A stretch of DNA of 24,214 nt from Lachnospiraceae bacterium UBA3785 (GCA_002369495.1 DFFD01000156.1:1-24214), one strand, 5' to 3'. Positions 1 through 7,289 are shown, numbered from the stretch's first letter. Translations and numbers: made by a program. Notes: generated from the letters alone by a model not told the origin.

Positions 1-26
1 CCATGTTTTGTTTCACAAATATAAAA

Positions 27-43
27 AGCAATCCTCATGCCAA
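27..43 (-). promoter_or_regulatory. Sigma-54 (-24/-12) promoter reading out of the left edge
   Basis: On the minus strand the sequence reads TTGGCATGAGGATTGCT, a match to the sigma-54 consensus TTGGCAyrNNNNTTGCW. The invariant GG (41-40) and GC (29-28) are separated by exactly 10 nt, as required. Transcription would start near position 16 and run leftward out of the window, so the controlled gene is not visible. The gene upstream (CaiB/BaiF family) ends at 269 with its own terminator at 177-220, so this is a new transcription unit. TGTGTC-type words at 220-268 lie about 180-225 bp upstream, a plausible enhancer distance. The promoter match is seen directly; its use is inferred. Confidence 0.75.
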
Positions 44-176
44 TTTTGCAGAGACACAATATTTTTTATTCTTTCTTCTGTCTCTTTTGTTCAACATCAC
101 AAAAACGGCCGTTTTCGGCTTTCAGCCTGCATTTTTTGTCCTTCATATCCCCTCCGGCAGGCATATTTTTTTGCAT

Positions 177-220
177 AAAAAAAGACACCGCCTGAATTTA
201 TGTGCAGGCTGTGCCTTTTT
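177..220 (-). terminator. Rho-independent terminator of the CaiB/DUF6282 operon
   Basis: On the minus strand a hairpin with arms GGCACAGCCTG and CAGGCGGTGTC (one G-U pair, one mismatch) is followed by seven T residues (177-183). It lies about 50 nt after the stop of the CoA-transferase gene. An A-rich tract on the other side gives it partial symmetry, so it could also work weakly in the plus direction. Confidence 0.7.
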
Positions 221-268
221 GTGTCTCATTTTCTGTGTCTTGTTACAGTTTTTGTCACCTGTGTGTCA
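220..268. promoter_or_regulatory. Cluster of TGTGTC(A) words, candidate activator-binding sites
   Basis: TGTGTCT occurs at 220-226 and 234-240, TTTGTCA at 251-257 and GTGTGTCA at 261-268. The same words occur beside the sigma-54 promoter at 2447-2462. The cluster lies upstream of the sigma-54 promoter at 27-43, which suggests an enhancer for the activator encoded at 2575-4629. The words are seen; the binding protein is inferred. Confidence 0.45.
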
Positions 269-1447
269 TCAAAGGCTTCCCAGAATCTCTTCCGTCTGCG
301 CTCCGGGAGCCTCGATCCTGTGCGTCTCAAGGTGCATCCCGTCGACCAGGACCGGATTCGCGGGCAGCCTCAGGATCTCCCCGGTGATGCTTTCCGCCTC
401 GGTCCACATGCCTCTCGCCGCGGACTGGACGTGCTCCGCCACTGCCGGAAAATCGTTGATGCACCCGTAGATGCACGCGCGGCTCTGCAGGACCTTCATC
501 AGCTCTTCGCGGCTGTAATGGGAAAATGCCTCCGTCACCGTCTCGCCGAGCATCTTGTAATTGGCGATCCGGCGGGACACGTTCAGGAACTCCTCGCGCT
601 CGACCCACTCCGGATGTCCGAGTGCTTCGGAAAATGCCTTCCACTGGGCTTCCGTCGCGACCGAGATCATGATCTCCTTCCCGTCGCCGCACATATAATT
701 GCCGACCGGAGCCGAGAGCGCATAATTGTTCCCCTTCGGGACCGGCACGATCCCGCTCTTCAGATAGAGGCTGAACTGGTTTTCCAGCCCGTAAACGATG
801 GAATCCATCATCGAGACGTCCACCTGGCGGCCTATATATCCGTCCTTTTCATCTGAAGATTTCCTCTTTTCCCGGTCGAGAAGGACCATCAGCGAGGAAA
901 TGCAGGCGATCACGCCGCCCAGGAAGGAAGCCATATCGCCGCCTGACCGCACAGGCTCGCCGCCCGGAAGACCGGTGGTCGACACGAATCCGGATTCCGC
1001 CTGCACACAGGCCTCACTCCAGGGCATGTCAGCGTACGGGCCGCTTCTCCCGTATCCGGACACCTGAATCAGGCTGCACGACGGAGCGAGCTCGCGGATC
1101 CGCTCCTCTGTATAGCCGAAGCCGGCGAGCACATTCGGCCGCAGACCGTCGATCAGCAGACTGCATCCGGGAAGCAGGCGGTCAAACAGATCTCTCTGCC
1201 GGCTGTCCCGAAGATCCAGGAACACTCTCTTCTTTCCGCGGTCACAGAGCCTCTCCGCCCGGGGATTTTCTGTGCCGAATGTGATACTGTCTTCATTTGT
1301 AAGCAGGCAGCCGGAAGGCTCAGCGCTCTCCGGAGGATCGATCCGGATCACTTCCGCGCCGAAATCGGACAGCAGCATGGCCGCTATGCCGGCGGCTTCC
1401 AGGCAGCCCAGCTCCAATACGCGTATCCCATTCAATGGTTTCTTCAT
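269..1447 (-). CDS. CaiB/BaiF family CoA-transferase (class III)
   Basis: The predicted product has 392 residues, the normal size for family III CoA-transferases, which move CoA between carboxylic acids through an aspartyl-CoA thioester. The N-terminus (LNGIRVLELG, then LLSDFGAEVIRIDPP) is the family's nucleotide-fold signature. SGYGRSGPYAD near residues 130-140 and the VRSGGD segment follow, and Asp171 aligns by position with the catalytic Asp169 of formyl-CoA transferase. ATG at 1447 is chosen because GAGG lies 6 nt upstream; a GTG at 1459 overlaps that site and has no better one. It is the second gene of a leftward operon, 24 nt after the DUF6282 gene, behind a sigma-54 promoter. A role in activating the acid handled by the pathway is inferred; the substrate cannot be read from the sequence. 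Confidence 0.9.
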   Translation of the reverse strand: MKKPLNGIRVLELGCLEAAGIAAMLLSDFGAEVIRIDPPESAEPSGCLLTNEDSITFGTENPRAERLCDRGKKRVFLDLRDSRQRDLFDRLLPGCSLLIDGLRPNVLAGFGYTEERIRELAPSCSLIQVSGYGRSGPYADMPWSEACVQAESGFVSTTGLPGGEPVRSGGDMASFLGGVIACISSLMVLLDREKRKSSDEKDGYIGRQVDVSMMDSIVYGLENQFSLYLKSGIVPVPKGNNYALSAPVGNYMCGDGKEIMISVATEAQWKAFSEALGHPEWVEREEFLNVSRRIANYKMLGETVTEAFSHYSREELMKVLQSRACIYGCINDFPAVAEHVQSAARGMWTEAESITGEILRLPANPVLVDGMHLETHRIEAPGAQTEEILGSL

Positions 1448-1471
1448 ATCGATCCTCACTGTCTCGTTTAT

Positions 1472-2371
1472 TTACAGTTCAACGTCCAGAAGCTTTGCCG
1501 GATTCTTCTTGCACATCAGTTCCACTTCCTCAGCCGTGCAGCCAAACTGGAGCATCTGCCCGATGAAGAGGCGCATGCCGGTCGCCGGATCCGTGTCCCA
1601 GACCTGGGCCAGATCCGTCCCCATGATCGTGCGCTCCGCGCCGACCTGCTTTACGCAGTCGACATAGTCGCTGGGGTCGAGATTGCCGAGGCGGGGCATC
1701 GTTGTACCGTAGACATGCTCAATGTAAACGCCCTTGTCCGCCAGCTCCTGAATCTGGTCCGCCGTGAAGCGGCTGAGCTCCGCGAGCGGATGCGTCGCCA
1801 CCATCTTTGTGATGCCGAGGCTGATGGCCGCGTCGAACATTTTCGTGCTCTCCTCATAGGACATATGACCGGAGCAGACGACCATATTGTACTGTTTGAT
1901 CACCTTCAGGATGTCGAAAACCTCCTCCCTGAGGCTCCCGTCTTCCTTTAAAATGCAGATCCCTTTGCCGGGATTGCCGAGGTAGGCCTGGCACCACTCG
2001 GCGTCCATAGCCGGGAACCATACGACCTTGCACCCGATCTTCGCCATGGCCTCGATCGTTCTCGCGGCATAGGTCAGGCCGCCCGTGGTGGTGTATCCGA
2101 TGACAACGCTTCCGAAAACACGGAGATCCGATACCAGGTTCTGTTCGATCAGAAAGGCGTCGGAAGCTGTGTTGTAGGTAAAACTTTTCAGGACTACGCC
2201 CTTCATGCCGGCTTCCTCGGCGAGCATTGCGACACCGATGCTGTCGATCGGGCGTTCCGCATTCGGGTCCGGACCCGGATGAATATGCATGTCGATACTG
2301 TCCTTAAAGAGATCATCGATGACACTGACCGGGATCCTCCCCATCGGTTTGTTGCGTGGTTTGAGCATCAT
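1472..2371 (-). CDS. DUF6282 family protein, amidohydrolase-like
   Basis: The predicted product has 299 residues. It opens its barrel with DMHIHPGPD (His29, His31), the HxH metal motif of amidohydrolase/PHP-like TIM barrels. Further candidate ligands lie in CSGHMSYEE, VATHPLAELS and IMGTDLAQ. This arrangement and the ending KKNPAKLLDVE resemble DUF6282 proteins, a family I know only as uncharacterised metal-dependent hydrolase-like proteins. GGAGG lies 10 nt before ATG 2371 (the second ATG is at 2368). It is the first gene of the operon with the CaiB/BaiF transferase and is preceded by a perfect sigma-54 promoter. A hydrolytic or lyase step on the same substrate class is inferred. The fold call is good; the function is unknown. 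Confidence 0.8.
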   Translation of the reverse strand: MMLKPRNKPMGRIPVSVIDDLFKDSIDMHIHPGPDPNAERPIDSIGVAMLAEEAGMKGVVLKSFTYNTASDAFLIEQNLVSDLRVFGSVVIGYTTTGGLTYAARTIEAMAKIGCKVVWFPAMDAEWCQAYLGNPGKGICILKEDGSLREEVFDILKVIKQYNMVVCSGHMSYEESTKMFDAAISLGITKMVATHPLAELSRFTADQIQELADKGVYIEHVYGTTMPRLGNLDPSDYVDCVKQVGAERTIMGTDLAQVWDTDPATGMRLFIGQMLQFGCTAEEVELMCKKNPAKLLDVEL

Positions 2372-2446
2372 AATATCTTTCCCTCCTTATCGCTTCCGGG
2401 CATATAAACCACCCTCTTTTTGCAGTGATTTCTGTGTCACTTATTC

Positions 2447-2462
2447 AGCAAATCTCGTGCCA
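2447..2462 (-). promoter_or_regulatory. Sigma-54 promoter of the DUF6282-CaiB operon
   Basis: The minus strand reads TGGCACGAGATTTGCT, which fits the -24/-12 consensus at every key base. GG (2461-2460) and GC (2449-2448) are 10 nt apart. The expected start is near 2436, giving a leader of about 65 nt before ATG 2371. Together with the divergently encoded enhancer-binding protein this is a textbook activator-target layout. Confidence 0.85.
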
Positions 2463-2479
2463 ACCTGACACACCTTCAT

Positions 2480-2508
2480 TTGACACATTTCCGCCTGTGT
2501 GGTATGAT
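2480..2508 (+). promoter_or_regulatory. Sigma-70 type promoter of the sigma-54 activator gene
   Basis: TTGACA (2480-2485) and TATGAT (2503-2508) are separated by 17 bp. The predicted start is near 2515, leaving a leader of about 60 nt that contains the GGCACA/TGTGCC inverted pair. The -35 box shares bases with a TGACACA word, which fits autoregulation. Confidence 0.75.
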
Positions 2509-2574
2509 GAGTGAGGCACATTTTTCCTTGTGTGCCAATATTTTTGTTTTTCTTCTGACACACGAGGTATACAA

Positions 2575-4629
2575 ATGTCGCAGCCATTCAACAGTGAAAC
2601 CATCGACTACCTTCCTTTTGAGAAGCTGGAAAATATCCGCAGTTCCCTCTCCCGATTATACACCTTTATCAAGCGTTATGTGCGCAAAACTATCTCCATG
2701 GATGAATCCGGCACGCCCTATATGCTCGCGCTCTTTTCCAAGGACGGGATTCTGCTGGATCTCTACGCCAAGGACAAGCTGACGCTGGAATGGTTTGCCC
2801 GCGGAGGGGTGCACGCCGGAGGCGACTGGAGCAGCATCGGTTACAACGCCGTGATCCGGGGACTCCGCACGAAGACTTCTCTCGCCTCGATCGGGGACGA
2901 GCATGAAAATGATATTTTAAAGGAGCTCGCCGTCTATTTTGCGCCGATCAACATGCTGAGCCCCTATGAGCCTTATGAACCGATGGAAGAATGCGGCGTC
3001 GCCATCATCACTCCCATAAAATACGCCTGGCCCGAATACCTGACGATGATCCGGGGCACTGCGCACGATATGATGATCACCCTCCAGTTCAACAATATCG
3101 CGACCATGTACTATGAGCGCAGCGGCAAGGGCGTCCTCTCCATCGACAATATGATGAGCCCGGACGGCACCAGCCTGGCGACCTACTACAACAAGGAACT
3201 CTTCCGCATCCTGGAGACCGATCCGATCTCGATGTACTATCAGCCCGTTTCGATACTGATCGATCCCCTGCCCTCCAACCAGGAGCTCTGGGAAATCCAG
3301 CGCACCCACCGCACAGTCATGAATCACCCGATGACCGTCACGGTCCATGGGCGCGATATCGAGGTGATCGCATCGACGGACGCCTACAACCAGCCGTCCA
3401 TCAACGCGCACGGCGTCACCTTCTATTTCACCACCCAGCAGAAGATCACTGCCGAACTGTCCAACAAAGTGGCCAACGGGGCGATCAAGACCTTCGACGA
3501 CATCATCGGGGTCAACAAACAGCTTCGGGACATTCTTCAGAGAGCCAAAAAGATGGCCCAGACCGACAGCAGCATCATCCTCCTCGGTGAGAGCGGGACC
3601 GGCAAGGACATTCTGGCGCAGGCGATCCACAACGCCAGCCAACGGCGCAACAAGCCCTTCGTAGTTCTGAACTGCGGCGCTCTGCCGCGCGACCTCATCG
3701 AGAGCGAGCTGTTCGGTTATGAGAGCGGTGCATTTTCCGGAGCCAGGAAGAACGGCAATATCGGCAAGTTCGAGCTTGCGAACGGGGGAACCATCTTCCT
3801 CGACGAGATCGGCGAGATGCCGCTCGACCTGCAGGTCCGCCTGCTCCGCGTCGTTGAGCAGAAGCAGTTCATGCGCCTCGGCGGTTCAAAGCTGATCCGG
3901 ACGGATGTGCGCATCATTTCCGCCACCAACGCCAACATAGAGGAAATGATCGGCATGAAGCAGTTCCGCGCGGACCTCTACTACCGGCTCAGTACAATGA
4001 AGCTGCACCTGCCGCCCCTCAGGGAGCGCAAGGATGATATTCTTCCGCTCGCGGAGCATTTCATCCGGAATATTTCAGGGAAAATAGCCAAGCAGAACAT
4101 CATGCATTTCTCAAAAGAGGCGTCCGACCTGCTGCTTGCGCTGGACTGGACCGGAAATATCCGCGAGCTTCAGAACCTCATCGAATGCATTGTCCAGATC
4201 TATCCCGGCGACATCATCCTGCCGGAGTACATCATGGACAATGTTTCCTGGCTCACGAAGAAGAAACTTCTGGAAAGCAGCCGTCTGGATACGGCTGCCC
4301 CGCCTGCCGGCCAGCCGCACACTGCCGCGGCTGAGGATGTGCGGACGGAAGAAAAAGGTTCGTATTTTTCTTCCTGGCCCGGCGCGGAGTCTGTAAGACG
4401 CACACCGCCGGATCCGGATATTCTCCCGGATGCCGGCAGAAAGGCCGCACCGTCGGAGCAGCCCGGGGAGGAAACTGACACGGCTGTCAGGCACCATCGA
4501 AAGCTGAGCCGGGACCTTCTTCTCACGGCGCTTGCCGCCTGCGACAACAACCGCTCCGCCGCGGCGAAGTATCTGGGGATTTCCCGGAGGACCATGTACC
4601 GCAAGATGGAGGAGTACGGAATCGAATAA
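2575..4629 (+). CDS. Sigma-54-dependent enhancer-binding transcription activator
   Basis: The predicted product has 684 residues. ATG 2575 is chosen because GAGG lies 7 nt upstream; an in-frame ATG at 2530 lacks a site. Residues 40-130 resemble the AcoR-type GAF sensor (GDWSSIGYNAV...GDEHENDI), and about 210-290 look PAS-like. The AAA+ domain (about 307-535) carries Walker A GESGTGKD (338-345), the sigma-54 contact loop as GAFSGA (385-390, Ser in place of the usual Thr), Walker B GGTIFLDEIGE (404-414) and LPPLRERKDDI. A Pro/Ala/Glu-rich linker of about 80 residues precedes a Fis-type helix-turn-helix (about 645-684, NNRSAAAKYLGISRRTMYRKM). It is divergent from the DUF6282-CaiB operon and close to rpoN, so it probably senses a pathway intermediate and drives the three local sigma-54 promoters. 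The effector is unknown. Confidence 0.93.
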   Translation: MSQPFNSETIDYLPFEKLENIRSSLSRLYTFIKRYVRKTISMDESGTPYMLALFSKDGILLDLYAKDKLTLEWFARGGVHAGGDWSSIGYNAVIRGLRTKTSLASIGDEHENDILKELAVYFAPINMLSPYEPYEPMEECGVAIITPIKYAWPEYLTMIRGTAHDMMITLQFNNIATMYYERSGKGVLSIDNMMSPDGTSLATYYNKELFRILETDPISMYYQPVSILIDPLPSNQELWEIQRTHRTVMNHPMTVTVHGRDIEVIASTDAYNQPSINAHGVTFYFTTQQKITAELSNKVANGAIKTFDDIIGVNKQLRDILQRAKKMAQTDSSIILLGESGTGKDILAQAIHNASQRRNKPFVVLNCGALPRDLIESELFGYESGAFSGARKNGNIGKFELANGGTIFLDEIGEMPLDLQVRLLRVVEQKQFMRLGGSKLIRTDVRIISATNANIEEMIGMKQFRADLYYRLSTMKLHLPPLRERKDDILPLAEHFIRNISGKIAKQNIMHFSKEASDLLLALDWTGNIRELQNLIECIVQIYPGDIILPEYIMDNVSWLTKKKLLESSRLDTAAPPAGQPHTAAAEDVRTEEKGSYFSSWPGAESVRRTPPDPDILPDAGRKAAPSEQPGEETDTAVRHHRKLSRDLLLTALAACDNNRSAAAKYLGISRRTMYRKMEEYGIE

Positions 4630-4630
4630 T

Positions 4631-4677
4631 AAAACGGGGCTGCCGCATGAATATCGGTTCATGCGGCAGCCCGTTTT
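4631..4677. terminator. Bidirectional terminator between convergent genes
   Basis: A stem of about 20 bp (left arm 4631-4651, right arm 4658-4677, one bulged G, 6-nt loop) begins with AAAA and ends with TTTT. It would therefore stop both the activator gene (plus) and the hydratase gene (minus). It starts 2 nt after the activator stop codon. Confidence 0.88.
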
Positions 4678-4707
4678 AAAAGGAATATGGCGAAAAAACG
4701 ATAATAA

Positions 4708-5649
4708 TCACTTGTACTCAAGGAGGCAGTTGTCGATGACCGCCTTGCCATTCTCATTGATCATGCGGTAAATGATCTTGCCCTCGTCGATCTTCCACGC
4801 CTTGAAGGTCACTTTCGTTCCCGGGAAGGTGACGGCGCGAAGCTGGGTGGCGATATGGGTCACGCGCTCCGGCTGGTTCGGGATGAACGCCTGGATCGCA
4901 AGGCGGGCGCCGAACCCGACCGTGCAGAGACCCGGCATGAAGACGCCCTGATAGCCGTAGCCCTGGCCGACCTTCGGGTCGATGTGGGTTGCGTAGGTGT
5001 CGCCGGTCAGGCGGTAGATAGCCGCAAGGTTGTCCGCGATATAATCCTCGCACACAAAATCCGGCTCTCTGTCGGGATAAGCCATCTTGTTGGAGACATA
5101 TTTCGGCCTGCCGTTGTTGCCGAAGGCGGCGATCATATGCTGGCTTCTGACGGTCGCAACGGGGTTGCCGGCGATATCATACATATCCATCTTACACTGA
5201 TTGACGATGCCCTTCTCGCCCCAGTCGAACACTTCCTCGACGCAGTCCTCGGTCAGGAACCTGCCGCAGAACGGATCGATCGGCTTGTAGAACTCGATAT
5301 CCACGCCCATATGGAGACGGTTCGGGATATAGCCGCCGAGAGCCTTGATGACCAGGTCGCCGGTCAGCTCATTCGGCGCATACGGAACTTTCCGCTGCGG
5401 CATGAGCTGAATCGCGTTCAGGTAAGTCACAAGGACAAATGTCGGGAGCGCCTTAAGTCCTTCCGGGTTTCCTTCCCAGACATAGGCAAGGTCGTCCTTC
5501 GAGCAGCCGACACCCAGCGCATAAAGGATGATATCCCTCCAGGTGTAGTCCATATACCTCGCTCCGCAGCCTTTGCCTACAACAGAGTCAAAGTCCGGTG
5601 TGGGAACGGTGTGCCAGTCAACATAGGGTACATCAAAATTTTCAGCCAT
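4708..5649 (-). CDS. MaoC/hydratase-2-like enoyl-CoA hydratase
   Basis: The predicted product has 313 residues with two hot-dog halves, the size of eukaryote-type (R)-specific enoyl-CoA hydratase 2. The N-terminal half has WRDIILYALGVG, typical of that family. The C-terminal half holds YRLTGDTYATHID, matching the hydratase-2 motif with catalytic Asp217 and His222. The canonical Asn-Pro between them is replaced by Tyr-Ala, which may change substrate or activity. AGGAG lies about 9 nt before ATG 5649, and a sigma-54 promoter lies 45-60 nt upstream. It is a single-gene unit divergent from rpoN and ends at the shared terminator at 4631-4677. Hydration or dehydration of a 3-hydroxyacyl/enoyl-CoA in the same pathway as the CoA-transferase is inferred. 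Confidence 0.87.
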   Translation of the reverse strand: MAENFDVPYVDWHTVPTPDFDSVVGKGCGARYMDYTWRDIILYALGVGCSKDDLAYVWEGNPEGLKALPTFVLVTYLNAIQLMPQRKVPYAPNELTGDLVIKALGGYIPNRLHMGVDIEFYKPIDPFCGRFLTEDCVEEVFDWGEKGIVNQCKMDMYDIAGNPVATVRSQHMIAAFGNNGRPKYVSNKMAYPDREPDFVCEDYIADNLAAIYRLTGDTYATHIDPKVGQGYGYQGVFMPGLCTVGFGARLAIQAFIPNQPERVTHIATQLRAVTFPGTKVTFKAWKIDEGKIIYRMINENGKAVIDNCLLEYK

Positions 5650-5693
5650 TGTTTTATTCTCCTTTCTTCAGCATCAGCTTCGATTCATTATAA

Positions 5694-5709
5694 AGCAAGT
5701 TTCATGCCA
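5694..5709 (-). promoter_or_regulatory. Sigma-54 promoter of the hydratase gene
   Basis: The minus strand reads TGGCATGAAACTTGCT. GG (5708-5707) and GC (5696-5695) are 10 nt apart, matching the consensus. The predicted start is near 5683, with a leader of about 34 nt. It is the third sigma-54 promoter in the window and lies next to the gene for sigma-54. Confidence 0.83.
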
Positions 5710-5731
5710 TTTCTCACAAATGTCCTCTCCT

Positions 5732-5761
5732 GTTGCTATTTCATCCGCAAAATGATATAAT
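5732..5761 (+). promoter_or_regulatory. Sigma-70 type promoter of rpoN
   Basis: TTGCTA (5732-5737) and a perfect TATAAT (5756-5761) are separated by 18 bp. The predicted start is near 5768, about 42 nt before the chosen rpoN start codon. The promoter is back to back with the sigma-54 promoter of the hydratase gene. Confidence 0.65.
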
Positions 5762-5809
5762 CAGGACACCGGCACAATGCTCTGCTGCCGGGCGCTTAAG
5801 GGGGAATCC

Positions 5810-7183
5810 ATGGGACTTGAATTATACCAGAAGCAAAAACAGGCGCTTTCCCAGCGGATGATACAGTCTGTCCGCATCTTGCAGATGACTTCGCAGGAAC
5901 TGGAGAACTATATCGACGATATGGCGCTTGAGAATCCCGTGATGGATGTGGAAAAGCATTCGGAAGCAAACGAATCCATCGATGCCTGGCGCGCATCCCA
6001 CGATGCGGGCGAGCAGGATCATTATCTCCTGCAGCGGCAGCGCAGCGATGATGACTATGACCCGAAAGACACCTGGAACTACCATACCGATCACGGGGAG
6101 ACGCTGCGCGATCATCTTCTCTCACAGCTGGATCTGCACCGGTTTACAAAAACGGAGCTCCTGGTGCTGGATTATCTGCTGGATTCACTGGATGAGCGGG
6201 GGTATCTCACCGAAGATGTGTCATTTGTATCCGATCGTTTTGACACAGATGACACAACCGTCGAGCACCTGATCCTCATGCTGCAGGAGCTGGAGCCGGC
6301 TGGCGTCTGTGCCAAAGACCTTCCCGAATGCCTGAAGATCCAGCTGAGGAGGCAGGGGGTCCTCACCGAGGCGCTTGAAGAAGCGGTGGACACCTGTCTC
6401 ACACTGGTCGCCAAAAACAGGATCCCGGCGATAGCCGCAAAGCTCGGTGTGACGAACAAGGAAGCTTCCCGATTCTGTACGCTGATCCGAAGCCTCCAGC
6501 CGAAACCGGGCAGCCGTTTCTATCATCAGGATGACGTTCAGTATATCATTCCCGATGTGTATGTCACCGGACCGAAAGACGATCTGGCGGTCCAGCTGCG
6601 GCAGGGCGATGTGCCGGAGATCCGCATCAACGGCTACTACAGGTCGCTCTTTCAGACTTCGGAGGAAAAAGAGATCCGGGAGTATCTGGAAAATAAAATG
6701 CGCCAGGCCGAATGGGTACAGCAGTGCATCGCGCAGCGCCAGAACACCATGATGCGCGTCTCTGAGGAGATCCTCCACTCCCAGATCGACTTTTTCAGAA
6801 ACGGCCCGAATCATCTGCAACCGCTCACGATGGCGCAGGTCGCCGATGAGATCGGCATGCACGAATCCACCATCAGCCGCGCCATCGACCGGAAATTCCT
6901 GCAGTGCTGCTGGGGCGTGTTCCCGATGGCCTATTTTTTCCAGAAAAAGGCCTCCGCAAGAAACAACCGCGCGGCCGCCCTGGCGGAGGAAAATGTCACA
7001 CCGATGCGCGTCAAGCAGAAACTCCGGGAGATCATTGCGGCTGAGAACCCGAACAAGCCCTACAGCGACCGCATCCTGAGCGAAAAGCTCGGGGAGGCCG
7101 GCATCACCATATCGAGGCGCACCGTCGCGAAATACCGGGAAGAAGAGCATATCCCGGATGCAAGCGGCAGAAAGAAATACTAA
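5810..7183 (+). CDS. rpoN: RNA polymerase sigma-54 factor
   Basis: The predicted product has 457 residues, normal for RpoN. The Gln-rich activator-response region is at the N-terminus (LYQKQKQALSQRMIQSVRILQM, with LENYIDDMALENPVMDVE after it). The core-binding domain follows (LLSQLDLHRFTKTELLVLDYLLDSLDERGYL). A helix-turn-helix (LTMAQVADEIGMHESTISRAI) and the RpoN box SRRTVAKYRE (residues 435-444, Ser in place of the usual first Ala) complete the -24/-12 recognition part. ATG 5810 is preferred because AAGGGGG lies 5 nt upstream and the protein then starts as in the family; an ATG at 5777 would add 11 atypical residues. It directs polymerase to the three -24/-12 promoters seen here, and possibly elsewhere in the genome. 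The gene ends at a large hairpin. Confidence 0.97.
   Translation: MGLELYQKQKQALSQRMIQSVRILQMTSQELENYIDDMALENPVMDVEKHSEANESIDAWRASHDAGEQDHYLLQRQRSDDDYDPKDTWNYHTDHGETLRDHLLSQLDLHRFTKTELLVLDYLLDSLDERGYLTEDVSFVSDRFDTDDTTVEHLILMLQELEPAGVCAKDLPECLKIQLRRQGVLTEALEEAVDTCLTLVAKNRIPAIAAKLGVTNKEASRFCTLIRSLQPKPGSRFYHQDDVQYIIPDVYVTGPKDDLAVQLRQGDVPEIRINGYYRSLFQTSEEKEIREYLENKMRQAEWVQQCIAQRQNTMMRVSEEILHSQIDFFRNGPNHLQPLTMAQVADEIGMHESTISRAIDRKFLQCCWGVFPMAYFFQKKASARNNRAAALAEENVTPMRVKQKLREIIAAENPNKPYSDRILSEKLGEAGITISRRTVAKYREEEHIPDASGRKKY
6217..6256. promoter_or_regulatory. Three TGTGTCA/TGACACA words inside rpoN
   Basis: TGTGTCA at 6217-6223 and TGACACA at 6241-6247 and 6250-6256 lie within 40 bp of rpoN coding sequence. 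They are about 510-550 bp upstream of the hydratase sigma-54 promoter. They could be a remote enhancer for that promoter or a chance result of the codons for VSFVSDRFDTDDTT. Evidence is suggestive only. Confidence 0.3.
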
Positions 7184-7275
7184 GGGGACGGGTTCCCAGG
7201 CATTTACGGGGACGGTTCCCGGCACGAAAAAAGTTCTCCGCGAGGAGAACTTTTTTCGTGCCGGGAACCGTCCCT
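7184..7275. repeat. Repeated GGGGACGG-TTCCC element after rpoN
   Basis: GGGGACGGGTTCCCAGG starts directly at the rpoN stop codon (7184-7200). A close second copy, GGGGACGGTTCCCGGCAC, follows at 7208-7224, and the inverted copy ends at 7274. Sequences of the form GGGGACGGTTC are, as I recall, common dispersed palindromic elements in Clostridia, sometimes linked to REP-associated transposases. No transposase gene is present here, so a mobile origin is inferred only. Confidence 0.5.
7209..7274. terminator. 31-bp perfect hairpin with GCGA loop, bidirectional terminator
   Basis: The arms at 7209-7239 and 7244-7274 are exact reverse complements, with a GNRA-type tetraloop (GCGA, 7240-7243). The inner half has six A residues before GTTCTCC and six T residues after GGAGAAC, giving a terminator core for both strands. 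The outer half carries the GGGACGGTTCCCGGCACG repeat. It separates rpoN (plus) from the membrane-protein gene (minus) and lies 15 nt from that gene's stop codon. Confidence 0.85.
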
Positions 7276-7289
7276 GATTTTTTCCAGTC

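Larger units (their letters stand above)
2433..2562. promoter_or_regulatory. Array of TGTGTCA/TGACACA words in the divergent promoter region
   Basis: TGTGTCA at 2433-2439 and TGACACA at 2466-2472, 2481-2487 and 2556-2562 surround both promoters. Related words are TGTGTGG at 2496-2502 and an inverted pair, GGCACA (2515-2520) and TGTGCC (2531-2536). One copy overlaps the -35 box of the activator gene. They are candidate binding sites for the sigma-54 activator encoded immediately to the right, which would activate the leftward operon and probably regulate itself. Confidence 0.5.

Noticed and set aside
3..470. Plus-strand open frame at the left edge
   Set aside because: It crosses the sigma-54 promoter, the terminator and the 3' end of the CoA-transferase gene, and has no ribosome site.
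5721..5768. TGTCCT and AGGACA inverted pair between the hydratase gene and rpoN
   Set aside because: Six-base arms 36 nt apart are expected by chance, and the pair does not match the TGTGTCA words.
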